Counted from the stretch's first letter, positions 1-8,785 are shown. The stretch: 34,043 nucleotides of DNA from Bacillota bacterium (GCA_023418535.1 JAEZZN010000040.1:1-34043); one strand, 5' to 3'. The notes: generated by a model from the letters alone, not told the origin. Numbers and translations are program-made.

Positions 1-2
1 TT

Positions 3-767
3 AATTTGATATCAAATTTAATTAATGCTGATTCAGGTACCATAGAAGTTGTAGGTAAAAACAATTCAAATAAAGATATATTTTTTGAAACATCATTTTT
101 GAAAGATAATAATGTACTTTATGACTATCTTACAGGATATGATCATTTAAATTTTATAAAATTAGCTCAAAAATTACCAAAAGATAGGGTTGAAGAGGTT
201 GTTAGAAAGCTTCAAATAGAAAGCTATATGTCAAGAAAAGTAGGTGATTATTCATTGGGTATGAAACAACATTTATTGATTGCTCTAGCCATGCTTAACC
301 AACCTAAACTTATGATATTGGACGAACCGTTAAATGGTCTTGATCCTACAGCCGTAATAAAAGTTAGATATTTACTTAAGGAACTTGTGAGTCAAGGAAC
401 TGCAATACTATTTTCATCACACACACTAAGTGAGATTGACAAATTAACTGGTAATATCATGTTCTTGAAAGATGGTAGGATAGTTGAAAAAAAATTAGAA
501 TATTCAAATGAAAATATCTATATTTTAGAGATTGAAAATATTTTAGATATTAATTTTAACGATATCAATTTTACTGGTTTTGAATGGTCCATATTTGAAA
601 ATAAATTAAAAGTTGAACTTAAGTCAAAATCACTTAATGAACTTTTACAATTACTATTAAATAATAATATAAAGATAATGGATATAAATCGATATAAAAA
701 AGGTTCGGAAGAAAAATATATCGAAATGTTCCCTGATGAGATGGAGAAAATTAAGGAATATATGTAG
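3..767 (+). CDS. ABC transporter ATP-binding protein, BcrA-type, 5' end outside window
   Basis: This is the C-terminal part of an ABC ATPase, probably energising export of a peptide or drug as in the BcrA/lantibiotic-immunity group. The frame is open from base 3 and aligns from its first residues with the middle of the second ATPase at 7438–8340, so the true start and the Walker A motif lie upstream of the window. Visible are the signature YSLGMKQ, Walker B LMILDEP followed by the D-loop NGLD, and the H-loop SSHT. The C-terminal ~90 residues match the paralogue's accessory region. By eye the two proteins are roughly three-quarters identical. No permease follows: a hairpin lies 18 bp after the stop. 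The family call is firm; the substrate is unknown. Confidence 0.9.
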   Translation, partial: NLISNLINADSGTIEVVGKNNSNKDIFFETSFLKDNNVLYDYLTGYDHLNFIKLAQKLPKDRVEEVVRKLQIESYMSRKVGDYSLGMKQHLLIALAMLNQPKLMILDEPLNGLDPTAVIKVRYLLKELVSQGTAILFSSHTLSEIDKLTGNIMFLKDGRIVEKKLEYSNENIYILEIENILDINFNDINFTGFEWSIFENKLKVELKSKSLNELLQLLLNNNIKIMDINRYKKGSEEKYIEMFPDEMEKIKEYM

Positions 768-785
768 TAGAATATTAATTTGATA

Positions 786-816
786 AAGGCGAGTGAATTT
801 TATAAGCACTCGCCTT
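786..816. terminator. Hairpin terminator between convergent genes
   Basis: A perfect 10-bp stem (AAGGCGAGTG / CACTCGCCTT, 786–795 with 807–816) encloses an 11-nt loop. It lies just after the ABC ATPase and faces the end of the minus-strand cassette. It is far more GC-rich than its surroundings, but the U-runs on either side are weak. A bidirectional terminator is the likely role. Confidence 0.7.
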
Positions 817-915
817 GATTAATTAGAATCTCATATTCATATAAATTTTTCACTTTTTAAAATATTTTGTATCGAAAATAAGCATATTTAAAATATTCAA
901 TAAAAATAATAATAA

Positions 916-1131
916 CTATTCATTTTCAATTATTTCTCTAAGTCTAGGTTCTAGTCTTGATATTATACCAGTCACCAAAGCATTACCCATCATAAAAAAT
1001 CTATTTCTATCTGGCATTGTGTTAGTCCAATTTGCCGGAAACATTTGTATTTTTTCTGATTCTATGGGTGTTAATGTTCTATGGAAATGCGAGAAAAGTG
1101 GTGATAAAAATACTGCTATAGAAATTAGCAA
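916..1131 (-). pseudogene. C5-cytosine DNA methyltransferase, C-terminal remnant
   Basis: The 71-codon frame contains RTLTPIESEKIQMFPANW, then MPDRNRFFMMGNA and a C-terminal helix. This matches the end of Dcm/M.HhaI-type methylases: the (R)xLTPxExxRLQxFPxxW block, then motif X with its GNA. The catalytic PC motif (IV), the ENV motif (VI) and the SAM-binding motifs are all missing. The frame is open only to about 1158, where it runs back into the 3' end of the NUDIX gene, and its only good start is a TTG at 1131 without a convincing ribosome site. It is best read as the 3' stump of a methylase gene left by a deletion beside the NUDIX–helicase pair. A short expressed peptide is possible but unlikely. 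The family match rests on motif recognition alone. Confidence 0.65.
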
Positions 1132-1145
1132 TAGAGAAATTTTAT

Positions 1146-1532
1146 TTATATTAATTTCTTAATTTCATCTACTACCGCAATATCTGCTTCTAGCCAATCG
1201 ACATTTTCTAACTCAGATTTTTTTAGCCATTTGGAAGCTAAATGTTCTTTTAAAAAGATATTATTATCAACAAATTTACAAAAATAACAATGCATAGTTA
1301 AATAAAATGAATCATATTGATGATGGAAAGTTCCGATAAAATCGCCTACTTCAATATTTGCGTCAAGCTCTTCTTTTATTTCTCTTTTAAGAGCATCTTG
1401 TTTGTTTTCATTTTCTTCAATTTTTCCGCCGGGAAATTCCCATCCTCCAATAAATTCACCATATCCTCTTTGAGTTGCAAATATTAAGTCATCTTTTCTG
1501 ATAACTGCAGCAACAACTTCAATATTTTTCAT
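1146..1532 (-). CDS. NUDIX hydrolase, MutT-like (d)NTP pyrophosphohydrolase
   Basis: At 128 aa this has the size of MutT. The Nudix box is complete: G36-x5-E42-x7-R50-E51-I-K-E54-E55-L, preceded by GGWEFPGG (29–36), so the divalent-metal and pyrophosphate-cleaving residues are all present. Family members hydrolyse nucleoside triphosphates to monophosphates, classically 8-oxo-dGTP in nucleotide-pool cleaning. The ATG at 1532 has a strong GAGGGAG site that lies inside the last codons of the upstream helicase gene, whose stop is 2 bp away, so the two are cotranscribed and probably coupled. Sitting directly behind a PLD/helicase/DUF3427 gene suggests a role in that cassette rather than general sanitation; this is inference. 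The substrate cannot be read from sequence. Confidence 0.9.
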   Translation of the reverse strand: MKNIEVVAAVIRKDDLIFATQRGYGEFIGGWEFPGGKIEENENKQDALKREIKEELDANIEVGDFIGTFHHQYDSFYLTMHCYFCKFVDNNIFLKEHLASKWLKKSELENVDWLEADIAVVDEIKKLI

Positions 1533-1534
1533 AA

Positions 1535-4510
1535 TTACTCCCTCGTTATATAATCAAATATATCATCTCTAACCGGGTTTTCTAGTTTGTAAAATATTTC
1601 TACAGCAGTAGTTTTATTGTCAGACATTGTAATTAATTCTGTTTCTCCAGTAGGGACTATTGTTCCTAAATAATAAAATTCTTTTGCAGTTTTATCATCT
1701 TTATTTTTTCTTACAAATAGTTCAATTTCAATTCCTTCTTTTTGAGAATTTAATATAGTATTAACATCTTTTGAAGAAAGATTTCTTCTTGATTTTGATA
1801 ATGCTATTAAACTATTATTATTAATAAATCTATCTTTGTATTTTATTGTTTCAGCAATATCGTCTTCTTTATTGTAATTTATAAATACTGGAAAAGTTTT
1901 AGTCTTTTCATCATATTTGTAGCCACCAATGTTTTGTGCCACTTCATTTTTACTCCATTCTAATATTCTAAGAACATCATAGTAAGTGTATTTTGAATAA
2001 AGTTGAAGACTTCTATTATGATAATAATTACTAAAATATTTAAAATGTCTATAAAGAGTATGTTCAACAAATTCCTCAATATATTCTCTAAAACTAAAAT
2101 CTTTTAATATTTCATCGAATAATTTAGAGACTTTATAGTCATCATTATATTTTTCAATGAATATACATTTGTTATATTTTGTGGAGACATGACTAACATT
2201 AAATTCATTGGTTAAAATATTTATTATATTGGTTCTTGTATTTTCATTGAATTGTAGATTAAGTTTAGATAATTCTTCTTGTAAATAAGAAATTAGCTTT
2301 GTTTCTCCTTCTAAAATAGCTTTTAATATCAATAGTTCATGAGGTCTTTTAGCATTACCAAATTTTGTAGATATATAAGTAATAAAGATCTTTTGTAAAT
2401 CATTAAATCTAATTTTGTAATCTGGTTCATATTTTTCTAAATATGAATAAAAAGAACCTAAACTTTTATTATCGTAAAACAGCTGAACATCAATAGAACC
2501 ATATTTTTCAAAATCCATAAGACTAGGAATTTTACCTAACTTATATTTTAGTTCTTTATATTGTTCTTTAAGAAATCCTATTTGACTAAAATTAGCAGAA
2601 TCAATGGATTCATAAATTCTCTTTGTTGAAATTTCATCAAAACTGATACTTGAAAGACCAGGAATAAGTCTATTTCCTTCTCTTACATATTTTCTTATAT
2701 TATCTTTATTATAGGATCTATCATCACCTAGAGCGATTGGGATCATATAATTTGTATTATAATTTCCTATAAAGTCAATAATTACTGTAAATTCTTTATC
2801 TTTGTATTTTCTTAGACCTCTACCTATTTGTTGAATAAATATAGTAGGGGATTGTGTAGGTCTAAGTAGTATGATTTGATTAATTTCAGGAATATCTACA
2901 CCTTCGTTAAATATATCAACTGTAAATATATAGTCTAGTGGATTATAATTTTTGTCGTTAACTAATTGATCAATTACTGCAAGTCGTCTATTCATAGAAT
3001 CATCACCGGTTAAAACTGCGGTATTTAAATCTTTTTCATTAAATATTTCAGAAAGTTTTGAAGCTTCTTCTTTGGTACTACAAAATATTAGACCTTTAAC
3101 CCTGCTTCCACTATAACCATAAAACTTAGCTTGTTTGATAATATAGTCAGCTTTTTGAAGATAATCAATTCTAGTCATAATACTTAAATTATTAGTTAAA
3201 TCAGTTTTTGCTGAGTCTGCAGACTTATAAATTAGGACATCAAGATTACCAGAATTTTCTACTAATTCATAATCACTAATACCAAAATAGTGGAAAGGAC
3301 ATAATAAATCATCTTCTAATGCTTGTTGTAGTCTTATTTCATGAGCAATATTATTATCGAATAAATTATAGATATCAAATCCATCAGTTCTATAAGGGCT
3401 TGCCGTCATTCCAAGCCAAAGTTTTGGTTCATAATATTCCATTATGAATTTGTAGCTTTCAGAACCTGCTCTATGAGCCTCGTCAATTATAATTATGTCA
3501 AACTGATCTTTGTCAAAGTCTTTGATTACGTAATCTTTAGACATTGTCTGCATGGTTGAGAATATAAAATTGGAATCACTATCTTTTTTATTTCCAGATA
3601 AAACTCCCATTTTTATATTATCACCAAAAACTCTCTTGTATGCATTCATAGCTTGAATTGCAATTTGCTCTCTATGTACTATAAATAGGATTCTTTCAGC
3701 TTTTAAATGTCTTACAGCAAATGCAGAAGCAAAAGTTTTACCAGTACCAGTAGCAGAGATAAGTAAGGCTTTATCATTCCCACTTGTAATAAGTTTCTCT
3801 ATATTATTTATGAATTCTAATTGCATACTATTTGGACTTAATTTATAATCAACAATATTTGGAACTTTTTTGCTTTTAACAATATCTCTTTGAATGTTAT
3901 TATTAATATATCTTAATTTATATCTTTCATAGAAATGATTATAATCAAGAGTATTTTCATGATTCCATAATGAATTAAATTCATTCATCATTTCTTTTGC
4001 TATTTCACCATTTTTACTAGTTAATAGTTTTGTATTCCATTCTTTATTAAGTGATAGGGCATTACCAGTTAGATTTGAGCTTCCTATAATAATTTTGTAA
4101 ATTTCATAATTTTCAAAAATGTATCCTTTTGTATGAAATCCCTCATTTTTACCATCGGTATAAAACATTTTTAATTCAATATTGGAAAAATCTTTTAATT
4201 TTTCTAAGGCCTTAGGATCACTAAATAGAAGATAATCAGTTGTGAGTATCTTCCCTTGAATATTATTTTTTTCTAAATTTTTAAGAACTTCTAGTAAAGG
4301 TGTCAAACCGCTTAAAGTTATAAAAGCAACACTAATATAAAAATTATCGCAATTATTCAGTTCGTTTATTAATATATTTAGCATTTTTTTACCAGATTTG
4401 TAATCATTTGTTAGAATTTCTGGTTTATAAGCTAAATTAGAATTAATACTTTTATCTATATAGGCTGTCTCAAAACCTTTTCTCAATTCTGATATATAAT
4501 CTATTTTCAT
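1535..4510 (-). CDS. PLD-like nuclease / DEAH-box helicase / DUF3427 protein
   Basis: This is a 991-aa multidomain protein. The N-terminal ~200 residues carry a phospholipase-D-like site, H126-x-K128 and GSSNLT (143–148), as in PLD-type nucleases such as BfiI. A superfamily-2 helicase core follows: motif I ATGTGKT (253–259), motif II DEAH (343–346), TAS near 370, and motif VI QIGRGLR. The C-terminal ~300 residues match the DUF3427 layout, with the typical end (EIELFVRK, FYYLGTIVP). Such proteins are predicted to translocate on and cut DNA, often in defence islands. ATG 4510 is chosen over a GTG 12 bases upstream because AGAGGA sits at the correct spacing before it. It heads a unit with the NUDIX gene. 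A second PLD motif is not seen, so an active nuclease would need dimerisation, as known for single-HKD enzymes. Confidence 0.88.
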   Translation of the reverse strand: MKIDYISELRKGFETAYIDKSINSNLAYKPEILTNDYKSGKKMLNILINELNNCDNFYISVAFITLSGLTPLLEVLKNLEKNNIQGKILTTDYLLFSDPKALEKLKDFSNIELKMFYTDGKNEGFHTKGYIFENYEIYKIIIGSSNLTGNALSLNKEWNTKLLTSKNGEIAKEMMNEFNSLWNHENTLDYNHFYERYKLRYINNNIQRDIVKSKKVPNIVDYKLSPNSMQLEFINNIEKLITSGNDKALLISATGTGKTFASAFAVRHLKAERILFIVHREQIAIQAMNAYKRVFGDNIKMGVLSGNKKDSDSNFIFSTMQTMSKDYVIKDFDKDQFDIIIIDEAHRAGSESYKFIMEYYEPKLWLGMTASPYRTDGFDIYNLFDNNIAHEIRLQQALEDDLLCPFHYFGISDYELVENSGNLDVLIYKSADSAKTDLTNNLSIMTRIDYLQKADYIIKQAKFYGYSGSRVKGLIFCSTKEEASKLSEIFNEKDLNTAVLTGDDSMNRRLAVIDQLVNDKNYNPLDYIFTVDIFNEGVDIPEINQIILLRPTQSPTIFIQQIGRGLRKYKDKEFTVIIDFIGNYNTNYMIPIALGDDRSYNKDNIRKYVREGNRLIPGLSSISFDEISTKRIYESIDSANFSQIGFLKEQYKELKYKLGKIPSLMDFEKYGSIDVQLFYDNKSLGSFYSYLEKYEPDYKIRFNDLQKIFITYISTKFGNAKRPHELLILKAILEGETKLISYLQEELSKLNLQFNENTRTNIINILTNEFNVSHVSTKYNKCIFIEKYNDDYKVSKLFDEILKDFSFREYIEEFVEHTLYRHFKYFSNYYHNRSLQLYSKYTYYDVLRILEWSKNEVAQNIGGYKYDEKTKTFPVFINYNKEDDIAETIKYKDRFINNNSLIALSKSRRNLSSKDVNTILNSQKEGIEIELFVRKNKDDKTAKEFYYLGTIVPTGETELITMSDNKTTAVEIFYKLENPVRDDIFDYITRE

Positions 4511-4540
4511 TAGTCCTCTCACTTAAACTATAGTAGTATA

Positions 4541-4549
4541 ATTATAACA
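4541..4549 (-). promoter_or_regulatory. Extended -10 promoter of helicase–NUDIX unit
   Basis: On the minus strand the sequence TGT-TATAAT gives a perfect -10 with an upstream TG, about 30 bp before the helicase ATG. No good -35 is visible at 17–18 bp, as is common for extended -10 promoters. Confidence 0.5.
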
Positions 4550-4641
4550 AATATAAGATTAAACTAAAAATACAATATGTTTAAATTTAATGTTTATGGC
4601 GATAAATTCCATCACCCCAAACCCCACCAATAACAAAACAA

Positions 4642-4670
4642 TTAATAATCTCCCCAAAATGTGGTATTAT
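4642..4670 (+). promoter_or_regulatory. Promoter of leuS
   Basis: TTAATA (4642–4647), a 17-bp spacer and TATTAT (4665–4670) with TG at 4662–4663 form an extended -10 promoter. Transcription would start near 4677, leaving a leader of only about 40 nt. That is too short for a T-box riboswitch, which many Firmicutes carry before leuS. Confidence 0.55.
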
Positions 4671-4717
4671 ATATATTATTATATAAAAAGAACTTAGATT
4701 AAGAGAATGGAGTTATT

Positions 4718-7135
4718 ATGGTACAAAGATATAATCCAAATCATATCGAAGAAAAATGGCAAAAGATATGGGATGAAGAAAAAACATTTAAGACAACTAT
4801 GGATAAAAGTAAGAAAAAGTTTTATGCTCTAGTTGAATTTCCTTATCCTTCAGGTCAAGGATTACATGTAGGACATCCAAGAAGTTATACTGCACTTGAT
4901 GTTGTCTCAAGAAAAAGAAGAATGCAAGATGAAGTTGTTTTGTATCCAATGGGATTTGATGCATTTGGATTGCCTACAGAAAATTTTGCAATAAAAAATA
5001 AGATACATCCAAGAAAAGTTACAGAAGATAATATTGCGAATTTTACAAGACAATTAAAATCTATTGGATTTTCATTTGATTGGGATAGAGTAATAGATAC
5101 TACCGATCCAAACTATTATAAATGGACTCAATGGATATTTATTCAAATGTTTAAAAAGGGACTTGCTTATAAAAAAGAGTTTCCAATAAATTGGTGTCCT
5201 AGCTGTAAGGTTGGTTTATCAAATGAAGAAGTTGTAAATGGCAAATGTGAAAGATGTGGAACAACTGTTGAACATAAGATTAGAAATCAATGGATGTTAA
5301 AAATAACTGAATATGCAGATAGACTTATTGATGATTTGGAAGATGTTGACTATTTAGATCATATTAAACAGCAGCAAATAAATTGGATTGGAAGATCTTA
5401 TGGTGCTGAAATTGATTTTAAGATTAAAGATCATGATAAAGCTCTTAAGATATTTACTACAAGACCAGATACTATTTATGGTGCAACATATATGGTAATT
5501 GCCCCAGAACATCCAATTATAGAAGAATTAAAATCAGAAATTCATAATATTAAAGAGATTGAAGAATATAAAGATTTTGCAAACAAGAAATCTGACTTTG
5601 AAAGATCAGAAATGAATAAGGACAAAACAGGGGTTGAAATTAAAGGAATTAAAGTTGTGAATCCTATTTCTGGTGAAGAAATGCCTATTTGGATTTCAGA
5701 TTATGTAATGATTACTTATGGAACTGGTGCGATTATGGCAGTTCCTGCACATGATGAAAGAGATTATGAATTTGCAAAGAAATTCAATCTTCCAATAAGG
5801 GAAGTTATTTCTGGTGGAGATATAGAAAAAGAAGCATTTACAAATACTGAAACAGGTAGACTTATAAATTCAGAATTAATAAATGGACTTGAAGTTGAAG
5901 ATGCCAAGAAGAAGATTATTGAAATAATTGAAAAAGATGGTATTGGCCATGCTAAGAAAAACTTTAAGCTAAGAGATTGGGTATTTTCAAGACAAAGATA
6001 TTGGGGAGAACCAATCCCTATGATATATTGTGAAGAACATGGATGGAATCCTATTGATGAAAAGGAATTACCACTTAAGTTTCCAGAAGTTGAAAATTAT
6101 GAAACAACTGATGATGGTTCAAGTCCGATTTCATCAATTGAATCATTTGTAAATACAACATGTCCAGTATGTGGAAAACCAGCACATAGAGAAACAGATA
6201 CAATGCCACAATGGGCAGGATCTTCATGGTATTATTTAAGATATATGGATCCGCATAATGATGAAGCTTTAGTTGGAAAAGAAGAAGCAGAATTCTTCTC
6301 ACCAGTTGACTGGTACAATGGAGGAAATGAACATACTACTTTACATTTATTGTATTCAAGATTTTGGCATAAATTCCTTTATGATATAGGTGTAGTTCCA
6401 ACAAAAGAACCATATATGAAACGCACATCACATGGTATGATACTTGGTGAAAATGGCGAAAAAATGTCTAAATCAAGAGGTAATGTTGTAAATCCAGATG
6501 AAATTATTGCTAATTATGGAGCAGATACACTTCGTACCTATGAAATGTTTATTTCAGAGTTTGATAAATCCGTTCCATGGTCAGATCAAGCAGTTAGTGG
6601 AGTTAGAAAGTATTTAGATAGAGTTTGGAGACTTCAAGATATACTAGTTGAAGGCGATGAGTATTCAAAGGATATGGAAGTATTGATTAATCAAACTATA
6701 AAAAAAGTTTCTGATGATATAGAAGCTCTTAAATTTAATACTGCAATATCACAATTAATGATACTGTTAAATAAATTCTCAGATAAAGGTGGAATTAATA
6801 AAAAAGAATACGAAACATATTTGATATTATTAAATCCATTTGCACCACATATCACAGAAGAATTGTGGGAAATACTTGGAAATAAGGTTCAACTTGCAAA
6901 TCAAAACATTTGGCCAATATTTGATGAAACAAAACTTTTAGAAGATACAGTATTAATACCAGTACAAGTAAATGGAAAAGTAAGAGGGAAGATAACTGTC
7001 CCACGTGATACAGATAAAGATGAAATCATCAGACTTTCACAGGAAGAAGAAAATGTAAAACTATTCATTGAAGGAAAAGAAGTAGTAAAAGTTATATATG
7101 TTCCAGGGAAAATATTAAATATTGTTGTAAAATAG
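4718..7135 (+). CDS. leuS: Leucyl-tRNA synthetase
   Basis: At 805 aa this is the usual bacterial LeuRS length. It charges tRNA-Leu with leucine in the cytoplasm. The class I signatures are present: HVGH (50–53) and KMSKS (582–586). A zinc-knuckle pattern CPSC (160–163) with CERC (177–180) lies before the inserted CP1 editing domain, whose threonine-rich [10 protein letters not shown] segment and the [15 protein letters not shown] segment are intact. The ATG follows ATGGAG at a good distance. The gene is monocistronic, with its own promoter and a strong terminator. It separates the defence-like cassette from the second ABC ATPase, so it is a housekeeping gene between accessory blocks. Confidence 0.98.
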   Translation: MVQRYNPNHIEEKWQKIWDEEKTFKTTMDKSKKKFYALVEFPYPSGQGLHVGHPRSYTALDVVSRKRRMQDEVVLYPMGFDAFGLPTENFAIKNKIHPRKVTEDNIANFTRQLKSIGFSFDWDRVIDTTDPNYYKWTQWIFIQMFKKGLAYKKEFPINWCPSCKVGLSNEEVVNGKCERCGTTVEHKIRNQWMLKITEYADRLIDDLEDVDYLDHIKQQQINWIGRSYGAEIDFKIKDHDKALKIFTTRPDTIYGATYMVIAPEHPIIEELKSEIHNIKEIEEYKDFANKKSDFERSEMNKDKTGVEIKGIKVVNPISGEEMPIWISDYVMITYGTGAIMAVPAHDERDYEFAKKFNLPIREVISGGDIEKEAFTNTETGRLINSELINGLEVEDAKKKIIEIIEKDGIGHAKKNFKLRDWVFSRQRYWGEPIPMIYCEEHGWNPIDEKELPLKFPEVENYETTDDGSSPISSIESFVNTTCPVCGKPAHRETDTMPQWAGSSWYYLRYMDPHNDEALVGKEEAEFFSPVDWYNGGNEHTTLHLLYSRFWHKFLYDIGVVPTKEPYMKRTSHGMILGENGEKMSKSRGNVVNPDEIIANYGADTLRTYEMFISEFDKSVPWSDQAVSGVRKYLDRVWRLQDILVEGDEYSKDMEVLINQTIKKVSDDIEALKFNTAISQLMILLNKFSDKGGINKKEYETYLILLNPFAPHITEELWEILGNKVQLANQNIWPIFDETKLLEDTVLIPVQVNGKVRGKITVPRDTDKDEIIRLSQEEENVKLFIEGKEVVKVIYVPGKILNIVVK

Positions 7136-7147
7136 AATAAATAGAAG

Positions 7148-7188
7148 CAGTATATAAAAATTGTTAAGATTTTTGTATACTGTTTTTT
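7148..7188 (+). terminator. Intrinsic terminator of leuS
   Basis: A 14-bp stem with one G·U pair (7148–7161 with 7169–7182) and a 7-nt loop is followed directly by six T residues (7183–7188). It lies 12 bp after the leuS stop. Confidence 0.85.
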
Positions 7189-7260
7189 ATTATGCTATGG
7201 TTAATATATATAAAAATATAATAAAATATATACTATAGATGAATAGGAGTAAAAAGAAAA

Positions 7261-7386
7261 ATTAAATCTCTACAGTATATATTAAAAATTCAGGAGTTAT
7301 TTATTTTATTATTTGAGAAAAAAATGCTTAAGTCGAGAATAGTGTATATTATTATTGCATTTTCGATAGTATTATCTCTTTATTAA
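7261..7386 (+). pseudogene. Possible remnant of an ABC permease N-terminus
   Basis: The 301-bp gap before the second ABC ATPase is not empty. A frame free of stops runs from 7243 to a TAA at 7384–7386. It reads as a basic, amphipathic stretch (KSLQYILKIQELFILLFEKK) and then a membrane helix (SRIVYIIIAFSIVLSLY). This pattern resembles the cytoplasmic lead and first helix of ABC-2 type permeases. An AGGAG at 7245–7249 lies upstream, but no ATG sits at the right distance; the only in-frame ATG, at 7324, begins a 20-aa peptide. I read it as a decayed permease start beside its ATPase. It could equally be chance AT-rich coding potential. The rest of the gap holds only AT-rich sequence and the ATPase promoter. 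Confidence 0.3.
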
Positions 7387-7404
7387 TCTGATTTTAAGTA
7401 ATTT

Positions 7405-7410
7405 TATAAT
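7405..7410 (+). promoter_or_regulatory. Candidate -10 element before ABC ATPase
   Basis: A perfect TATAAT lies 28 bp before the ATG, with no convincing -35 at the usual distance. It would give a leader of about 20 nt. Confidence 0.35.
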
Positions 7411-7437
7411 TAAATTTAAGAAAAATTAGGAGCAAAT

Positions 7438-8340
7438 ATGTGTATATTAAAAATAAAAGATTTAACTAAAAAATTTGGTGATTTTGAAGTACTAAAAGGG
7501 ATTAATCTTGAAATTAATTCACCTGGAATTTATGCTCTAGTTGGTCCAAATGGAGCTGGAAAGACTACTTTGTTTAATATTATTTCAAATTTATTAAATA
7601 AATCATCCGGTGAAATTGAAGTTGTCGGTAAAAAGAATACAGACGAAAGCATCTTTTATGAAACTTCATTCTTAAAAGATAATAAAGTACTTTATGACTA
7701 TTTGACAGGCTATGACCATTTGAACTTTATAAAATTAACACAAAAATTATCAAATGATAGAGTTGAAGAGGTAGTAAAAAAACTTCAAATTGAAAGTTAT
7801 ATGAATAAGAAAGTTGGGGAATATTCATTAGGTATGAAACAGCATTTATTAATAGCTTTAGCGATGCTAAATAAACCAAAGCTTATGATATTAGATGAAC
7901 CATTGAATGGACTTGACCCAACAGCTATTATTAAGGTTAGATATCTATTTAAGGAACTTGTAAATTCAGGAACTGCTATACTTATATCATCACACACATT
8001 AAGTGAAATTGATAAATTAACAAATCAGATTATGTTTCTAAAGGATGGAAAGATAGTTTCAGAAAGCTTGGATTATTCAAATGAAAACATGTATTATTTA
8101 GAATTAGAAGATATTTCAAATTTAGACTTTGAGAAAATTATTTTTGAAGATATTGAATGGTCTATTTATGGAAATAGAATAAAAGTAAATCTTAAATCAA
8201 AATCTCTCAACGAGCTTATAAAATTATTGGTAGATAATGATATTAGAATAGTTGATATAGAGAGAGTTAAAAAGGGTTCTGAAGAAAAATATATTGAAAT
8301 GTTCCCAGATGAAATGGATAAAATTAAGAGATATGTTTAG
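7438..8340 (+). CDS. ABC transporter ATP-binding protein, BcrA-type
   Basis: This 300-aa ATPase is complete. Walker A GPNGAGKT (36–43), signature YSLGMKQ (129–135), Walker B LMILDE (149–154), the NGLDP D-loop and H186 are all in place. About 80 further C-terminal residues form the accessory region usual in the bacitracin/lantibiotic-immunity (BcrA) group, which powers export with a separate membrane partner. The start is fixed by TAGGAG 5 bp upstream. It is a close paralogue of the truncated ATPase at the window's left edge, with the same ending (EEKYIEMFPDEM). No intact permease is adjacent: only a possible permease remnant before it and a 61-aa two-helix protein after it. The Q-loop position has no obvious glutamine. 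The family is certain; the substrate is unknown. Confidence 0.93.
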   Translation: MCILKIKDLTKKFGDFEVLKGINLEINSPGIYALVGPNGAGKTTLFNIISNLLNKSSGEIEVVGKKNTDESIFYETSFLKDNKVLYDYLTGYDHLNFIKLTQKLSNDRVEEVVKKLQIESYMNKKVGEYSLGMKQHLLIALAMLNKPKLMILDEPLNGLDPTAIIKVRYLFKELVNSGTAILISSHTLSEIDKLTNQIMFLKDGKIVSESLDYSNENMYYLELEDISNLDFEKIIFEDIEWSIYGNRIKVNLKSKSLNELIKLLVDNDIRIVDIERVKKGSEEKYIEMFPDEMDKIKRYV

Positions 8341-8470
8341 TTTGAAAAAGTGTATTGGAATTAAAATGTGTTTAATAATTTCTAAAACTTTAAAAGATAG
8401 AATTAAATAATATACTTATAACAGAATATCTTCTATAATATTAATATATAAATCCGTATATGAGGTGATT

Positions 8471-8656
8471 ATGAAAAAACTAATTGAAAAATTAATTTCA
8501 CCATTTATAATGGCGACTTTACTTGTAATTATACTTTTAATATTTAATGATCCCGATCCTAATAAATTTAAAGCTTTAGTATTTTCACTAGTTATAATTA
8601 CTGCAGTAATTATTTACTTATATTTATATTTTGAAAAAAAGAGTGATAATAAATAA
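8471..8656 (+). CDS. Small membrane protein with two predicted helices
   Basis: This is a 61-aa protein of no family I recognise. It has a basic N-terminus (MKKLIEKLISPF), a hydrophobic helix around residues 13–26, a short polar turn NDPDPNKF, a second helix around residues 35–53, and a charged tail EKKSDNK. Both ends are therefore probably cytoplasmic. ATG 8471 is chosen because GAGGTGA lies just before it; a GTG 6 bp upstream would fall inside that site. TATAAT at 8434–8439 may be its -10. It ends 5 bp before a strong terminator, so the gene is a separate short unit or the tail of the ABC unit. It could be an immunity-like or transporter accessory peptide, but nothing shows this. Confidence 0.7.
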   Translation: MKKLIEKLISPFIMATLLVIILLIFNDPDPNKFKALVFSLVIITAVIIYLYLYFEKKSDNK

Positions 8657-8661
8657 ATTTT

Positions 8662-8707
8662 GAATCAGCAATATTTGTCTTGGTCAAATATTGTTGATTC
8701 TTTTTTT
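8662..8707 (+). terminator. Intrinsic terminator after small membrane protein
   Basis: A 16-bp stem with one G·U pair (8662–8677 with 8685–8700), a 7-nt loop and seven T residues (8701–8707). It is one of the strongest terminators in the window and isolates the ABC region from the rrf2 operon. Confidence 0.92.
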
Positions 8708-8755
8708 GTAGTGTCAGTGCTGTTGGATATTTTTCCATTTAATTTTTAAGATTTC

Positions 8756-8785
8756 TTTACATTACTGCCCTTTATTTGATAAGAT
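8756..8785 (+). promoter_or_regulatory. Promoter of the rrf2–alaS operon
   Basis: TTTACA (8756–8761), an 18-bp spacer and TAAGAT (8780–8785) with an extended TG at 8777–8778. It lies 35 bp before the rrf2 ATG, where Rrf2 regulators commonly bind to repress their own operon. Confidence 0.45.

Noticed and set aside
817..915. Possible RNA or small gene in the gap after the methylase remnant
   Set aside because: The sequence is almost pure A/T, with no ribosome site, stable stem or usable frame.
4550..4717. T-box leader before leuS
   Set aside because: The likely transcript leader is only about 40 nt, with no specifier loop or T-box consensus, and no terminator stem lies before the gene.
6075..6302. 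75-codon minus-strand frame inside leuS
   Set aside because: It is antisense to a conserved part of LeuRS, has no ribosome site and no recognisable protein; it is a shadow of the coding bias.
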